This document shows, one piece after another, positions 1 through 5,761 of a stretch of DNA of 6,089 nucleotides. The notes beneath the pieces were generated by a model that made no database searches, was not told where the DNA came from, and was given only the letters and a program-made list of their open reading frames with translations. Made by a program: the position numbers and the translations under genes. The stretch is from UKL13-2 sp040379385 (GTDB taxonomy: Bacteria; Pseudomonadota; Gammaproteobacteria; Burkholderiales; Usitatibacteraceae), in the NCBI GenBank assembly GCA_040379385.1, contig JBEILF010000158.1:1-6089 (forward strand), in the 5' to 3' direction. Within the stretch, counting starts at the first letter, position 1. The number at the start of each line of letters is the position of its first letter.

Positions 1-17
1 AAAAAATACTTTTCTCA

Positions 18-161
18 GTGTGGCAAGGGGTCGCATCGGTGTGGCAAGGGGTCGCCGTGACAAAGGGTCGCGCAGCCTCGCCCCTCGCAGCGACATGACA
101 AGGGGTCGCAATGACAAGGGGTCGCAGTGACAAGGGGTCGCCGTGACAAGGGGTCGCGCAG
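18..161. repeat. Iteron-like array: seven direct copies of a 14-bp unit
   Basis: Seven direct copies of TGACAAGGGGTCGC lie at 21-34, 42-55, 58-71, 96-109, 112-125, 128-141 and 144-157. The first two have TGGC in place of TGAC, the third has one A-for-G change, and the last four are identical. Start-to-start distances are 21, 16, 38, 16, 16 and 16 bp. The last four copies are separated only by the variable dinucleotides AA, AG and CG. A 16-bp period is not a multiple of three, so the array is unlikely to be coding. Each unit contains a short GAC-N5-GTC inverted element. The array lies about 100 bp upstream of the small terminase gene. Such arrays usually bind an oligomeric protein: a packaging site (pac/cos) bound by the small terminase, a replication-initiator site, or a repressor site. 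The sequence does not decide which. Confidence 0.9.
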
Positions 162-166
162 GCAGG

Positions 167-208
167 CCACCGGCTAGGGCCGAACGCAACAACTAATAGC
201 GCCGGTGG
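167..208. other. GC-rich inverted repeat (stem-loop), possible terminator or packaging-site element
   Basis: CCACCGGC at 167-174 is perfectly complementary to GCCGGTGG at 201-208, giving an 8-bp GC-rich stem with a 26-nt loop. A GG/CC pair just outside (165-166 with 211-212) could extend the stem past a 2-nt bulge. A run of seven T begins at 220, about 11 nt after the 8-bp stem or 7 nt after the extended one. That is loosely like a Rho-independent terminator that would insulate the terminase operon from upstream transcription. However, the loop is long and the T-run is not directly adjacent, so a terminator role is only possible. It could equally be a structural element of the repeat region. 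Confidence 0.4.
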
Positions 209-216
209 GGCCACAC

Positions 217-240
217 AAATTTTTTTATTAAAAATTTTTT
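217..240. other. 24-bp block of pure A/T with A-tracts
   Basis: Positions 217-240 contain only A and T: A3, T7, ATT, A5, T6. The block is flanked by GC-rich sequence on the left and by the small terminase leader on the right. It includes the palindrome AAAAATTTTT (230-239) and a TTTTT-ATT-AAAAA hairpin (222-234). Such a block is easily melted and probably curved. It could be a DNA-unwinding element, an upstream promoter element, or the bend seen in some phage packaging sites. I could not find a convincing -35/-10 pair with proper spacing, so no promoter is called here. Confidence 0.6.
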
Positions 241-258
241 CGTAATAAGATATGCGGC

Positions 259-714
259 ATGAAATCCATCATCTACGAACCCCGCCCCGGTCTGACCGCA
301 ACGGAAGCGCGGCTAGAAGCAATTTATAACGCCGCTAAGAAAGGGCTAAAAGGCGATAATCTTGCGCTGGCCTCCGGCATGCTGCCCGAGGAATATCGCA
401 GGTTGTGCCAAGATGATCCGGTCGCGGAATACGCCGCAATGAAAGGGCGCGCAGACGGTGAACTGGCTGCGTCAGAACTGTTGCACGCCGCCGCCGCAGC
501 GGGCGACTCCAAGGCGGCGCTGGCGATCTTGCAGCATGTGCATGACTGGGCCGCTACAACCAAACAGCAAATGAACGTCACGCATACGACTATCAGCATC
601 ACAGCCGCAATCGAACAGGCGCAACAGAGGATAGAGCATGCAGAAGCCAATCTACGACTCGGACGGGGAACAGTTATTGATGTCGAGGCTGTGGAGCCTC
701 GCAGACAACCCTGA
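259..714 (+). CDS. terS: Terminase small subunit
   Basis: This 151-residue protein is the probable DNA-recognition subunit of the packaging terminase. It would bind the phage packaging site as a ring and hand the DNA to the large subunit. Residues about 22-53 look like a helix-turn-helix region (AAKKGL..DNLALASGMLPEEYRRLCQ). The Gly-Arg-Ala-rich helix and AAGDSKAALAIL (about 62-95) match the usual pattern of small terminases, in which a GD-x-x-A-A-x-x-x-L segment starts the oligomerisation helices. The length is typical and the position directly before the large subunit is the expected one. The ATG at 259 is chosen because the nearby upstream ATG (252) is out of frame. The ribosome binding site is weak (ATAAGA, 245-250). 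The last 25 codons overlap the start of the next gene. Recognition rests on pattern and context, not on a search. Confidence 0.75.
   Translation: MKSIIYEPRPGLTATEARLEAIYNAAKKGLKGDNLALASGMLPEEYRRLCQDDPVAEYAAMKGRADGELAASELLHAAAAAGDSKAALAILQHVHDWAATTKQQMNVTHTTISITAAIEQAQQRIEHAEANLRLGRGTVIDVEAVEPRRQP
626..631 (+). promoter_or_regulatory. Ribosome binding site deciding the start of the large terminase
   Basis: AGAGGA at 626-631 sits six bases before the ATG at 638 and is a good Shine-Dalgarno match, inside the small subunit gene. It supports the upstream start and hence the 77-bp overlap. A second in-frame ATG at 680 (Met15), with GGGGAA about nine bases upstream, is a plausible alternative that would shorten the overlap to 35 bp. 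Confidence 0.6.
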
Positions 715-2152
715 GAAGTTCGTACTGTTTGCTTTCCCTTGGGGGCAAGCCAACACGCCCCTAGCGGCGCACAGTGGCCCCCGCAAGTGGCAGCGCGAGG
801 TGCTGCGGTCTATTACTGAGCACATCGCCGAGAACAAAGGCGCGGTGCAGATGGACACGCTACGGCAAGCGGTAGCAAGCGGGCGGGGTATTGGCAAATC
901 GGCGCTAGTCAGTTGGCTGATCCTGTGGATGCTATCGACGCGGATCGGGTCAAGCGTCATCGTGAGCGCGAACAGCGAGGCGCAGTTGCGTTCAGTCACT
1001 TGGGGCGAGTTGACCAAGTGGACGACCATGCTGATTAACTCGCATTGGTGGGAGATCAGCGCAACCAAGCTGATGCCCGCGCAGTGGCTCACAGAACTGG
1101 TCGAACGCGATCTGAAGAAAGGAACGCGCTACTGGGCAGCGGAAGGCAAGCTGTGGTCAGAGGAGAACCCTGACTCCTACGCTGGTGTCCACAACATGGA
1201 CGGGATGATGCTGATTTTTGATGAAGCCAGCGGTATTCCCGACCCTATATGGGCGGTCGGCGCGGGCTTCTTCACAGAGAACATCCTCGACCGCTACTGG
1301 TTCGCTTTTAGCAACCCCCGGCGCAATCAGGGCTACTTCTTTGAGTGCTTCAACAGCAAGCGGGATTTTTGGCAAACCAAGAATATCGACTCACGCACAG
1401 TTGAAGGAACGGACAAACAGGTTTACGCTCAGATTATCGCTGAGTACGGCGAGGATAGTCCGCAAGCCAAGGTAGAGGTCTATGGCGAGTTCCCGGCTCA
1501 GGGCGACGATCAATTCATCTCGCCGCGTGTGGTGGACGATGCGTTCGCTAGAGAGCGACACAACGACCTCTCCGCTCCAATTGTCCTTGGAGTTGACCCC
1601 GCCCGAGGGGGAACCGACTCAACTGTCATTGCCGTTCGACAAGGACGAGACATTATTGCCGTCAAACGGTTCCACGGCGACGACACCATGACGGTTGTCG
1701 GGCATGTCATTGAGGCAATCGAAGAGTACAAGCCTGTTCTGACCGTAATTGACGAAGGTGGGCTGGGTTACGGCATCCTTGACCGGCTAACTGAGCAGCG
1801 TTATAAGGTCAGGGGGGTCAACTTTGGCTGGAAAGCCAAAAATCAGATCATGTGGGGCAACAAACGGGCCGAATTGTGGGGCGATATGCGCGAATGGCTC
1901 AAATCTGCCTCAATTAAGACCGACCGGATGCTCAAAAACGACCTGACAGGCCCAAAAACTAAGCCCGATAGCAGCGGGAAGATATTTTTGGAGTCCAAAA
2001 AGGACATGAAGTCGCGCGGACTGGCGTCTCCTGACGCTGCGGACGCTATTGCGGTCACTTTTGCGTTCCCGCTGGCCCACCGCGAGTACAATGCGCCCTT
2101 GCGGCGTCCAATGTCCCCTAGAGGGGTCACTAACTCTTGGATGGGATCATAA
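638..2152 (+). CDS. terL: Terminase large subunit (packaging ATPase and nuclease)
   Basis: This 504-residue protein is the motor and DNA-cutting subunit of phage packaging; it docks on the portal. The N-terminal ATPase half shows a Walker A loop at residues 81-88 (SGRGIGKS), a Walker B strand at 191-196 (MLIFDE, with Asp195 and catalytic Glu196) and a coupling motif at 225-229 (SNPRR). The C-terminal half has the RNase H-like nuclease pattern: Asp320 in GVDPARGGTDST, Asp372 in LTVIDEGGLGYG, and acidic residues in ASPDAADAIA (Asp466, Asp469) that fit the third metal ligand. Both domains are intact and the length is normal, so the protein should be active. The first Walker A position is Ser rather than Gly/Ala, a tolerated variation in terminases. 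The stop TAA overlaps the next start (TAATG). The last nine codons lie in a 28-bp sequence that recurs at 2576-2603. Confidence 0.96.
   Translation: MQKPIYDSDGEQLLMSRLWSLADNPEKFVLFAFPWGQANTPLAAHSGPRKWQREVLRSITEHIAENKGAVQMDTLRQAVASGRGIGKSALVSWLILWMLSTRIGSSVIVSANSEAQLRSVTWGELTKWTTMLINSHWWEISATKLMPAQWLTELVERDLKKGTRYWAAEGKLWSEENPDSYAGVHNMDGMMLIFDEASGIPDPIWAVGAGFFTENILDRYWFAFSNPRRNQGYFFECFNSKRDFWQTKNIDSRTVEGTDKQVYAQIIAEYGEDSPQAKVEVYGEFPAQGDDQFISPRVVDDAFARERHNDLSAPIVLGVDPARGGTDSTVIAVRQGRDIIAVKRFHGDDTMTVVGHVIEAIEEYKPVLTVIDEGGLGYGILDRLTEQRYKVRGVNFGWKAKNQIMWGNKRAELWGDMREWLKSASIKTDRMLKNDLTGPKTKPDSSGKIFLESKKDMKSRGLASPDAADAIAVTFAFPLAHREYNAPLRRPMSPRGVTNSWMGS
2115..2150 (+). repeat. 28-bp direct repeat, copy 1 (end of terminase gene), with preceding C4/G4 hairpin
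   Basis: Positions 2123-2150 are identical to 2576-2603. This copy encodes the last nine residues of the large terminase (GVTNSWMGS). Just before it, CCCC (2115-2118) pairs with GGGG (2123-2126), the first bases of the repeat, around a TAGA loop; the second copy has a similar hairpin. GGATGGG (2139-2145) inside the repeat lies six bases before the ATG at 2152 and acts as the best available ribosome binding site for the next gene. Confidence 0.95.
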
Positions 2153-2562
2153 TGGGTAACACTAAATCTATCGGCATTGCGTACTCAGATCAAAACATCA
2201 GTGGGTCGCAGTACATTCTTTCTGATGAACAGTTGGGCTACACAACCGCTGCGCAAGGCGCGGTTACGCAATTAACTGATAAATCCACCGCCGTGACGCT
2301 TAATAAATCGATGGGGCGCGTCACGATGGTTAACACATCGCTTGCGTCAAACGCTGCGGCTACGTTTCAGCTAAACAACAACCTAATTGGCCCGAACGAC
2401 ACGCTTATCGTTAACGTCAGCGGCGGCGGCACGGTGGGTGCGTATATCTCTTATGTGTCCAGCATGACCGCTGGCTCGGCGCAATTGACTTTGCGTAACC
2501 TAACAGCAGGCCCGCTGTCCGAAGCGGTAATCGTAAACTACTCAATCGTTCACGGTCAGTAA
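2152..2562 (+). CDS. Small probably beta-rich phage protein, possible virion or adhesion domain
   Basis: This 136-residue protein has no assigned function. After a short polar N-terminus, residues about 36-136 form one compact domain. It alternates hydrophobic and Thr/Ser/Asn residues in the style of a beta-sandwich: STAVTLNKSMGRVTMVN, then Ala/Asn-rich turns, DTLIVNVSGGGTVGAYISY, LTLRNLTAGPLSEAVIVNYSI. I recognise this TAVTLNK...LRN.TAG.LSEA layout from many environmental phage proteins, usually unnamed and near structural genes, so a head-decoration or fibre-type role is an inference. There are no cysteines, signal peptide or membrane segment. The start at ATG 2152 overlaps the terminase stop; a TTG 15 bases upstream is less likely. 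Translation ends in two successive TAA codons. The gene is bounded by the 28-bp direct repeat, suggesting insertion as a cassette. Confidence 0.8.
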   Translation: MGNTKSIGIAYSDQNISGSQYILSDEQLGYTTAAQGAVTQLTDKSTAVTLNKSMGRVTMVNTSLASNAAATFQLNNNLIGPNDTLIVNVSGGGTVGAYISYVSSMTAGSAQLTLRNLTAGPLSEAVIVNYSIVHGQ

Positions 2563-2565
2563 TAA

Positions 2566-2605
2566 ACCCCCCAATGGGGTCACTAACTCTTGGATGGGAT
2601 CATGA
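2566..2605 (+). repeat. 28-bp direct repeat, copy 2 (relic of the terminase 3' end), with preceding hairpin
   Basis: Positions 2576-2603 repeat 2123-2150 exactly. Read in the equivalent frame they spell GVTNSWMGS and then a TGA stop at 2603-2605, one base before the ATG at 2607. This copy is therefore a non-functional duplicate of the end of the terminase gene. ACCCC (2566-2570) pairs with GGGGT (2576-2580), giving a small hairpin comparable to the one at copy 1. GGATGGG (2592-2598) lies eight bases before ATG 2607 and serves as its ribosome binding site. Confidence 0.93.
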
Positions 2606-2606
2606 T

Positions 2607-3023
2607 ATGCCGGGAGGCGCGGCTAGAGGTTTTGCCAAAGGTGTTTACGGTATTGGACGCCGAGAAACGCTATACCCCGGCGAAGACGACTACTTTAAGC
2701 AAAACCCGCACGTTGCGGGGATGGCGGCGGAAGACGACCACATCATCATGAACCCGTACAGCAAACTCTCCGAAAAGGAAAAGGATGCTGTACTGCTAAA
2801 TGAAGCTGCGCGGGTGCATATGCGCAAAGGGTTGATTGACGCACCGAGATACGATCTGACACCGGAGCAAACTGAACGGTTGCAAGGCTACTCATCCAAC
2901 ATGGATGACATTCGACAGACACTAGCGGCGCGGATTCTATCCGGCGACCCGTCTGCTGGAAAAGCCACCCCCGAACAGTTAGAGTACGCGCAAAGGTTGC
3001 GCAGATTTATGGGGGTTGAATGA
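2607..3023 (+). CDS. Conserved phage protein of unknown function
   Basis: This 138-residue soluble protein belongs to a type often seen between terminase and portal genes in environmental phages; I do not know its function. The N-terminus is Gly/Arg-rich (GGAARGFAKGVYGIGRRE). A conserved-looking central block follows (NPHVAGMAAEDDHIIMNPYS, residues 33-52), then predicted helices (SEKEKDAVLLNEAARVHMRK). The C-terminal part is charged (LTPEQTERL, DIRQTLAARILSGDPSA, TPEQLEYAQRLRRFM). There are no cysteines, membrane segments or catalytic motifs. I chose ATG 2607 because it follows GGATGGG at proper spacing; the in-frame ATG at 2574 has no ribosome binding site and would read through the relic repeat. 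The gene ends three bases before the next start, so the two are probably translated together. Confidence 0.8.
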   Translation: MPGGAARGFAKGVYGIGRRETLYPGEDDYFKQNPHVAGMAAEDDHIIMNPYSKLSEKEKDAVLLNEAARVHMRKGLIDAPRYDLTPEQTERLQGYSSNMDDIRQTLAARILSGDPSAGKATPEQLEYAQRLRRFMGVE

Positions 3024-3026
3024 GCT

Positions 3027-3647
3027 ATGCCAAAAAACACTTTGGCACCTAAGCGGTTAAACCAGTTAGAAGAGTTGCTGGAAAAAACAGCTAAGTACCC
3101 GCAGTACGGGGAGTTGGTTGACTACCTGACTCAACGGGAAATGATGCCTCCGATTGAGCAAAAGCATTTGGGAAGTAGTACAGCGGGGCGGTTTGTCAAA
3201 AATGGTTTTTTTGGCGACCAAACATTACCAAAAACGGGCGTTATTGAAGTTAACTACGGCGCAGACCCCGGCGCCGTGCTGCATGAACTTACACACGCCG
3301 CAGACGATCAATTAAGGGCGCAATACACGCAAACACATAATAGAAAATTATTCTTAACGCCGGAAGAAAAACAATTCATGTCGGCGTTTCAAAAATTGGT
3401 TTACGATCCAACCGCTTATCATGGCAACCCCGCGAAATGGCCTCGCGCACAACTTGCCAATAAGTTGTCGCCGGAATGGACAAAGAAAAACAGTGGTTAC
3501 AGATCGGGGGATCATGAATTGGCTGCGTGGGGTGTGGATTCTACGGCAACGCGCAATAGAGACTACAACCCACCACTGCATCTTGACCCTACAATGGCGA
3601 CTGAGTTCTTGATTATGACGGACTTGGCTAGGCGAGCAAAGAAATGA
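3027..3647 (+). CDS. Putative zinc metallopeptidase-like protein (HELTH motif)
   Basis: This 206-residue protein carries the zinc-binding helix motif HExxH as H86-E87-L-T-H90, in the context AVLHELTHAADD. Such a helix, preceded by a short beta strand (GVIEVNYG), is the core of zincin peptidases. In gluzincins the third ligand is a Glu further along; Glu164 in GDHELAAWGVDS (161-172) is a candidate. If active, it could process a head protein or act on host cell wall or proteins, but no substrate is visible. There is no signal peptide or membrane segment, so it acts in the cytoplasm or in the particle. The middle of the gene is clearly AT-richer than its neighbours (46 G/C of 120 at 3301-3420). 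It starts three bases after the previous stop and ends in an ATGA overlap with the portal gene. The motif is clear; catalytic activity is inferred. Confidence 0.75.
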   Translation: MPKNTLAPKRLNQLEELLEKTAKYPQYGELVDYLTQREMMPPIEQKHLGSSTAGRFVKNGFFGDQTLPKTGVIEVNYGADPGAVLHELTHAADDQLRAQYTQTHNRKLFLTPEEKQFMSAFQKLVYDPTAYHGNPAKWPRAQLANKLSPEWTKKNSGYRSGDHELAAWGVDSTATRNRDYNPPLHLDPTMATEFLIMTDLARRAKK

Positions 3648-5761
3648 GCAAGGAAATGCTTGATACGATGCGCGACCGTCTAAAGACGGCTATTGCAGCG
3701 TATAGCGACTCACGCGAAGATGAGCTAGACGATCTTCGCTTTATGGCAGGCTCGCCCGACAACCAGTGGCAATGGCCCGCTGATGTGCTGGCGACTCGCG
3801 GCGCGGTGCAGGGTCAAACGATCAACGCACGCCCCTGCCTGACCATCAACAAGCTGCCCCAGCACGTTCGACAGGTCACTAACGACCAGCGTCAGAACCG
3901 GCCCAGCGGCAAGGTCATCCCCGCAGACGATAAAGCCGACCCCGAGGTCGCTGAAATCTTTAACGGACTGGTGCGGCATATCGAGTATATGTCGGACGCT
4001 GATGTGGCGTATGACACCGCATGCGACAACCAAGTCACCTACGGCGAAGGCTACATCCGCCTGCTGACTGAATACTGCGATGAAAATACGTTCGATCAGG
4101 ACATTCGGATCGGGCGTATTCGCAATTCGTTTTCGGTCTACATGGACCCAATGATTCAAGACCCCTGCGGTTCAGATGCGCAGTGGTGCTTCATTACCGA
4201 GGACATGACCAAGACCGAGTACGAACGCATGTACCCGGACGCGCAGCCTATCACCAGCATTATGTCGCAAGGCATTGGTGACCAAGCCTTGTCGATGTGG
4301 ATTACGCAAGAAACGATTCGGATTGCTGAGTATTTCTACTACGAACAAAAGCAAGAAACGCTGAATCTGTATCCCGGCAACGTGGCTTATTTCAAAGGCA
4401 CGCCGGAAGACAAACAGATGCAGATGATGGGCTTGAAGCCCATTAAATCGCGTCAAGCTGACCGCAAACAGGTTAAGTGGTGCAAGACCAACGGCTACGA
4501 AGTTCTTGAAGAACGGGACTGGGCCGGTAAATGGATTCCTGTCGTCCGAATCGTTGGAAACGAGTTTGAAGTCGATGGGCAGATGTACATTTCCGGTCTT
4601 GTGCGCAATGCCAAGGACGCGCAGCGGATGTACAACTACTGGGTGAGCCAAGAAGCAGAAATGCTTGCTTTGGCACCCAAAGCACCGTTCATTGGCTACG
4701 GTGGGCAGTTTGAAGGCTACGAACAGCAGTGGAAAACGGCCAACACAACCAATTGGCCGTATTTAGAGGTAAATCCTGACGTTACAGACGGTCAGGGTGG
4801 GGTGCTGCCGTTGCCCTCACGGTCACAGCCTCCAATGGCCTCCAGTGGCTTGTTGCAAGCCAAGATGGGCGCAGCCGACGACATCAAGGGCGCGACTGGG
4901 CAATACGACTCTAGTATTGGCGCGACATCCAACGAACGCTCAGGCAAAGCGATCCTTGCGCGAGAGCGTCAGGGCGACACCGGCACTTATCACTTCGTAG
5001 ACAACCTTGCGCGTGGCGTGCGGCACATCGTGCGGCAGATCATCGATATGGTGCCTAAGATTTACGACACGCAGCGCATCGCCCGTATCGTGGGTCTTGA
5101 CGGTGAAACCGATATGGTCAAGATCAACCCGGAACAGCAAGAGCCGGTGCGTAAGATTCAGGATGAAACCGGCGTTGTGATCGAGAAGATTTACAACCCG
5201 AGCGTTGGCAAATACGACGTAGTGGTCACCACTGGGCCGTCCTACATGACCAAGCGTCAGGAGTCGATGGAGGCTATGTCGCAAATCCTGCAAGGCAATC
5301 CTGAGTTGTGGACAATTGCTGGCGATCTGTTTGTGAAGAACATGGACTGGCCGGGAGCGGCTGAGATGGCCGAGCGTCTGCGCAAGACCATTGATCCTAA
5401 GTTGCTTGAAGATCAGGACGATCCTCAACTGCAAGCTGCCAACCAGCAGATTGAGGCAATGGGTCAAGAGATGGAAGGCATGCACAAGATGCTCCAAAAC
5501 ATCAGCAACTCGATGGAGTTCCAAGAGTTGAAGATTAAGGAGTATGACGCTGAGACTAAGCGCATCAGCGCGGTCGCAGCAGGCATGCAGCCTGAGCAAA
5601 TTCAGGAAATCGTCATTCAGACTTTGCGCGATGTGATGGAGCTTGGTACGCAGATGCCGGGTGGCCCGCCCGAGGAGATGATGCCCGAGGAGCAAATGAT
5701 GTCGCCTGAAGAGCAGATGATGCCCGAAGAGCAGATGATGCCTCCTGAAGGAATGCAATGA
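3644..5761 (+). CDS. Portal protein, P22-like
   Basis: This 705-residue protein forms the ring at one capsid vertex through which DNA is packaged and ejected; the large terminase docks on it. The P22 portal is of similar size (about 725 residues). Family-like blocks run through the sequence: RPCLTINKLPQHVRQVTNDQ (63-82); helix and turn in YDTACDNQVTYGEGYIRL (123-140); SFSVYMDPMIQDPCGSDAQW (162-181); the wing/clip region with WVSQEAEMLALAPKAPFIGY (333-352) and WPYLEVNP (371-378); and the long stem helix around SNERSGKAILARERQGD (429-445) with VDNLARGVRHIVRQIIDM (452-469). Residues about 590-665 are Gln/Glu/Met-rich and probably coiled coil, like a barrel region. The C-terminal 30 residues are a Met/Pro/Glu repeat. 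ATG 3644 overlaps the previous stop, and its own stop overlaps the next start (ATGA). Confidence 0.95.
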   Translation: MSKEMLDTMRDRLKTAIAAYSDSREDELDDLRFMAGSPDNQWQWPADVLATRGAVQGQTINARPCLTINKLPQHVRQVTNDQRQNRPSGKVIPADDKADPEVAEIFNGLVRHIEYMSDADVAYDTACDNQVTYGEGYIRLLTEYCDENTFDQDIRIGRIRNSFSVYMDPMIQDPCGSDAQWCFITEDMTKTEYERMYPDAQPITSIMSQGIGDQALSMWITQETIRIAEYFYYEQKQETLNLYPGNVAYFKGTPEDKQMQMMGLKPIKSRQADRKQVKWCKTNGYEVLEERDWAGKWIPVVRIVGNEFEVDGQMYISGLVRNAKDAQRMYNYWVSQEAEMLALAPKAPFIGYGGQFEGYEQQWKTANTTNWPYLEVNPDVTDGQGGVLPLPSRSQPPMASSGLLQAKMGAADDIKGATGQYDSSIGATSNERSGKAILARERQGDTGTYHFVDNLARGVRHIVRQIIDMVPKIYDTQRIARIVGLDGETDMVKINPEQQEPVRKIQDETGVVIEKIYNPSVGKYDVVVTTGPSYMTKRQESMEAMSQILQGNPELWTIAGDLFVKNMDWPGAAEMAERLRKTIDPKLLEDQDDPQLQAANQQIEAMGQEMEGMHKMLQNISNSMEFQELKIKEYDAETKRISAVAAGMQPEQIQEIVIQTLRDVMELGTQMPGGPPEEMMPEEQMMSPEEQMMPEEQMMPPEGMQ
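5678..5758 (+). repeat. In-frame tandem repeat encoding MMPEEQ units at the portal C-terminus
   Basis: Four successive units begin with ATGATG at 5678, 5696, 5717 and 5735. They encode MMPEEQ, MMSPEEQ, MMPEEQ and MMPPEGMQ. Unit lengths are 18, 21, 18 and 24 bases before the stop, so every change keeps the frame. Synonymous differences (GAG/GAA, CAA/CAG) show the copies are not brand new. The segment is acidic, Met- and Pro-rich and likely disordered. It immediately precedes the start of the next gene. Confidence 0.9.

Noticed and set aside
18..161. CRISPR array
   Set aside because: Repeats are only 14 bp with 2-bp spacers in the regular part; CRISPR repeats are longer and have spacers of about 30 bp.
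217..258. Sigma70-type promoter in the A/T block before the small terminase
   Set aside because: TATTAA and TAAGAT can be read as -10 elements, but no acceptable -35 lies 16-18 bp upstream of either, and the second is too close to the start codon.
652..1092. Antisense open frame of 146 codons inside the large terminase gene
   Set aside because: It lies opposite the conserved ATPase domain including Walker A; it is a by-product of GC-rich codon usage.
2115..2126. Terminator at the C4/G4 hairpin near the end of the terminase gene
   Set aside because: The stem is only 4 bp, lies inside coding sequence and is not followed by a T-run.
2574..2606. Upstream in-frame ATG (2574) as start of the unknown gene
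   Set aside because: It has no ribosome binding site and would translate the relic repeat in a frame unrelated to its origin. ATG 2607 has GGATGGG at proper spacing.
2602..2751. Alternative small frame starting ATG 2602 (MICREARLEV..., about 49 codons)
   Set aside because: It overlaps the better-supported frame from 2607, has an Arg/Thr-rich product without features, and stops early.
4172..4651. Antisense open frame of 159 codons inside the portal gene
   Set aside because: It is fully covered by a strongly recognisable portal region on the + strand, and its product shows no domain or sensible composition.
4940..5758. Long antisense open frame of 272 codons (His/Leu-rich) opposite the portal gene
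   Set aside because: It lies entirely within the portal gene. Its His/Leu-rich product (HHLLF-type repeats) is simply the antisense of the Met/Glu/Gln codons of the portal tail. It has no separate promoter or recognisable domain.
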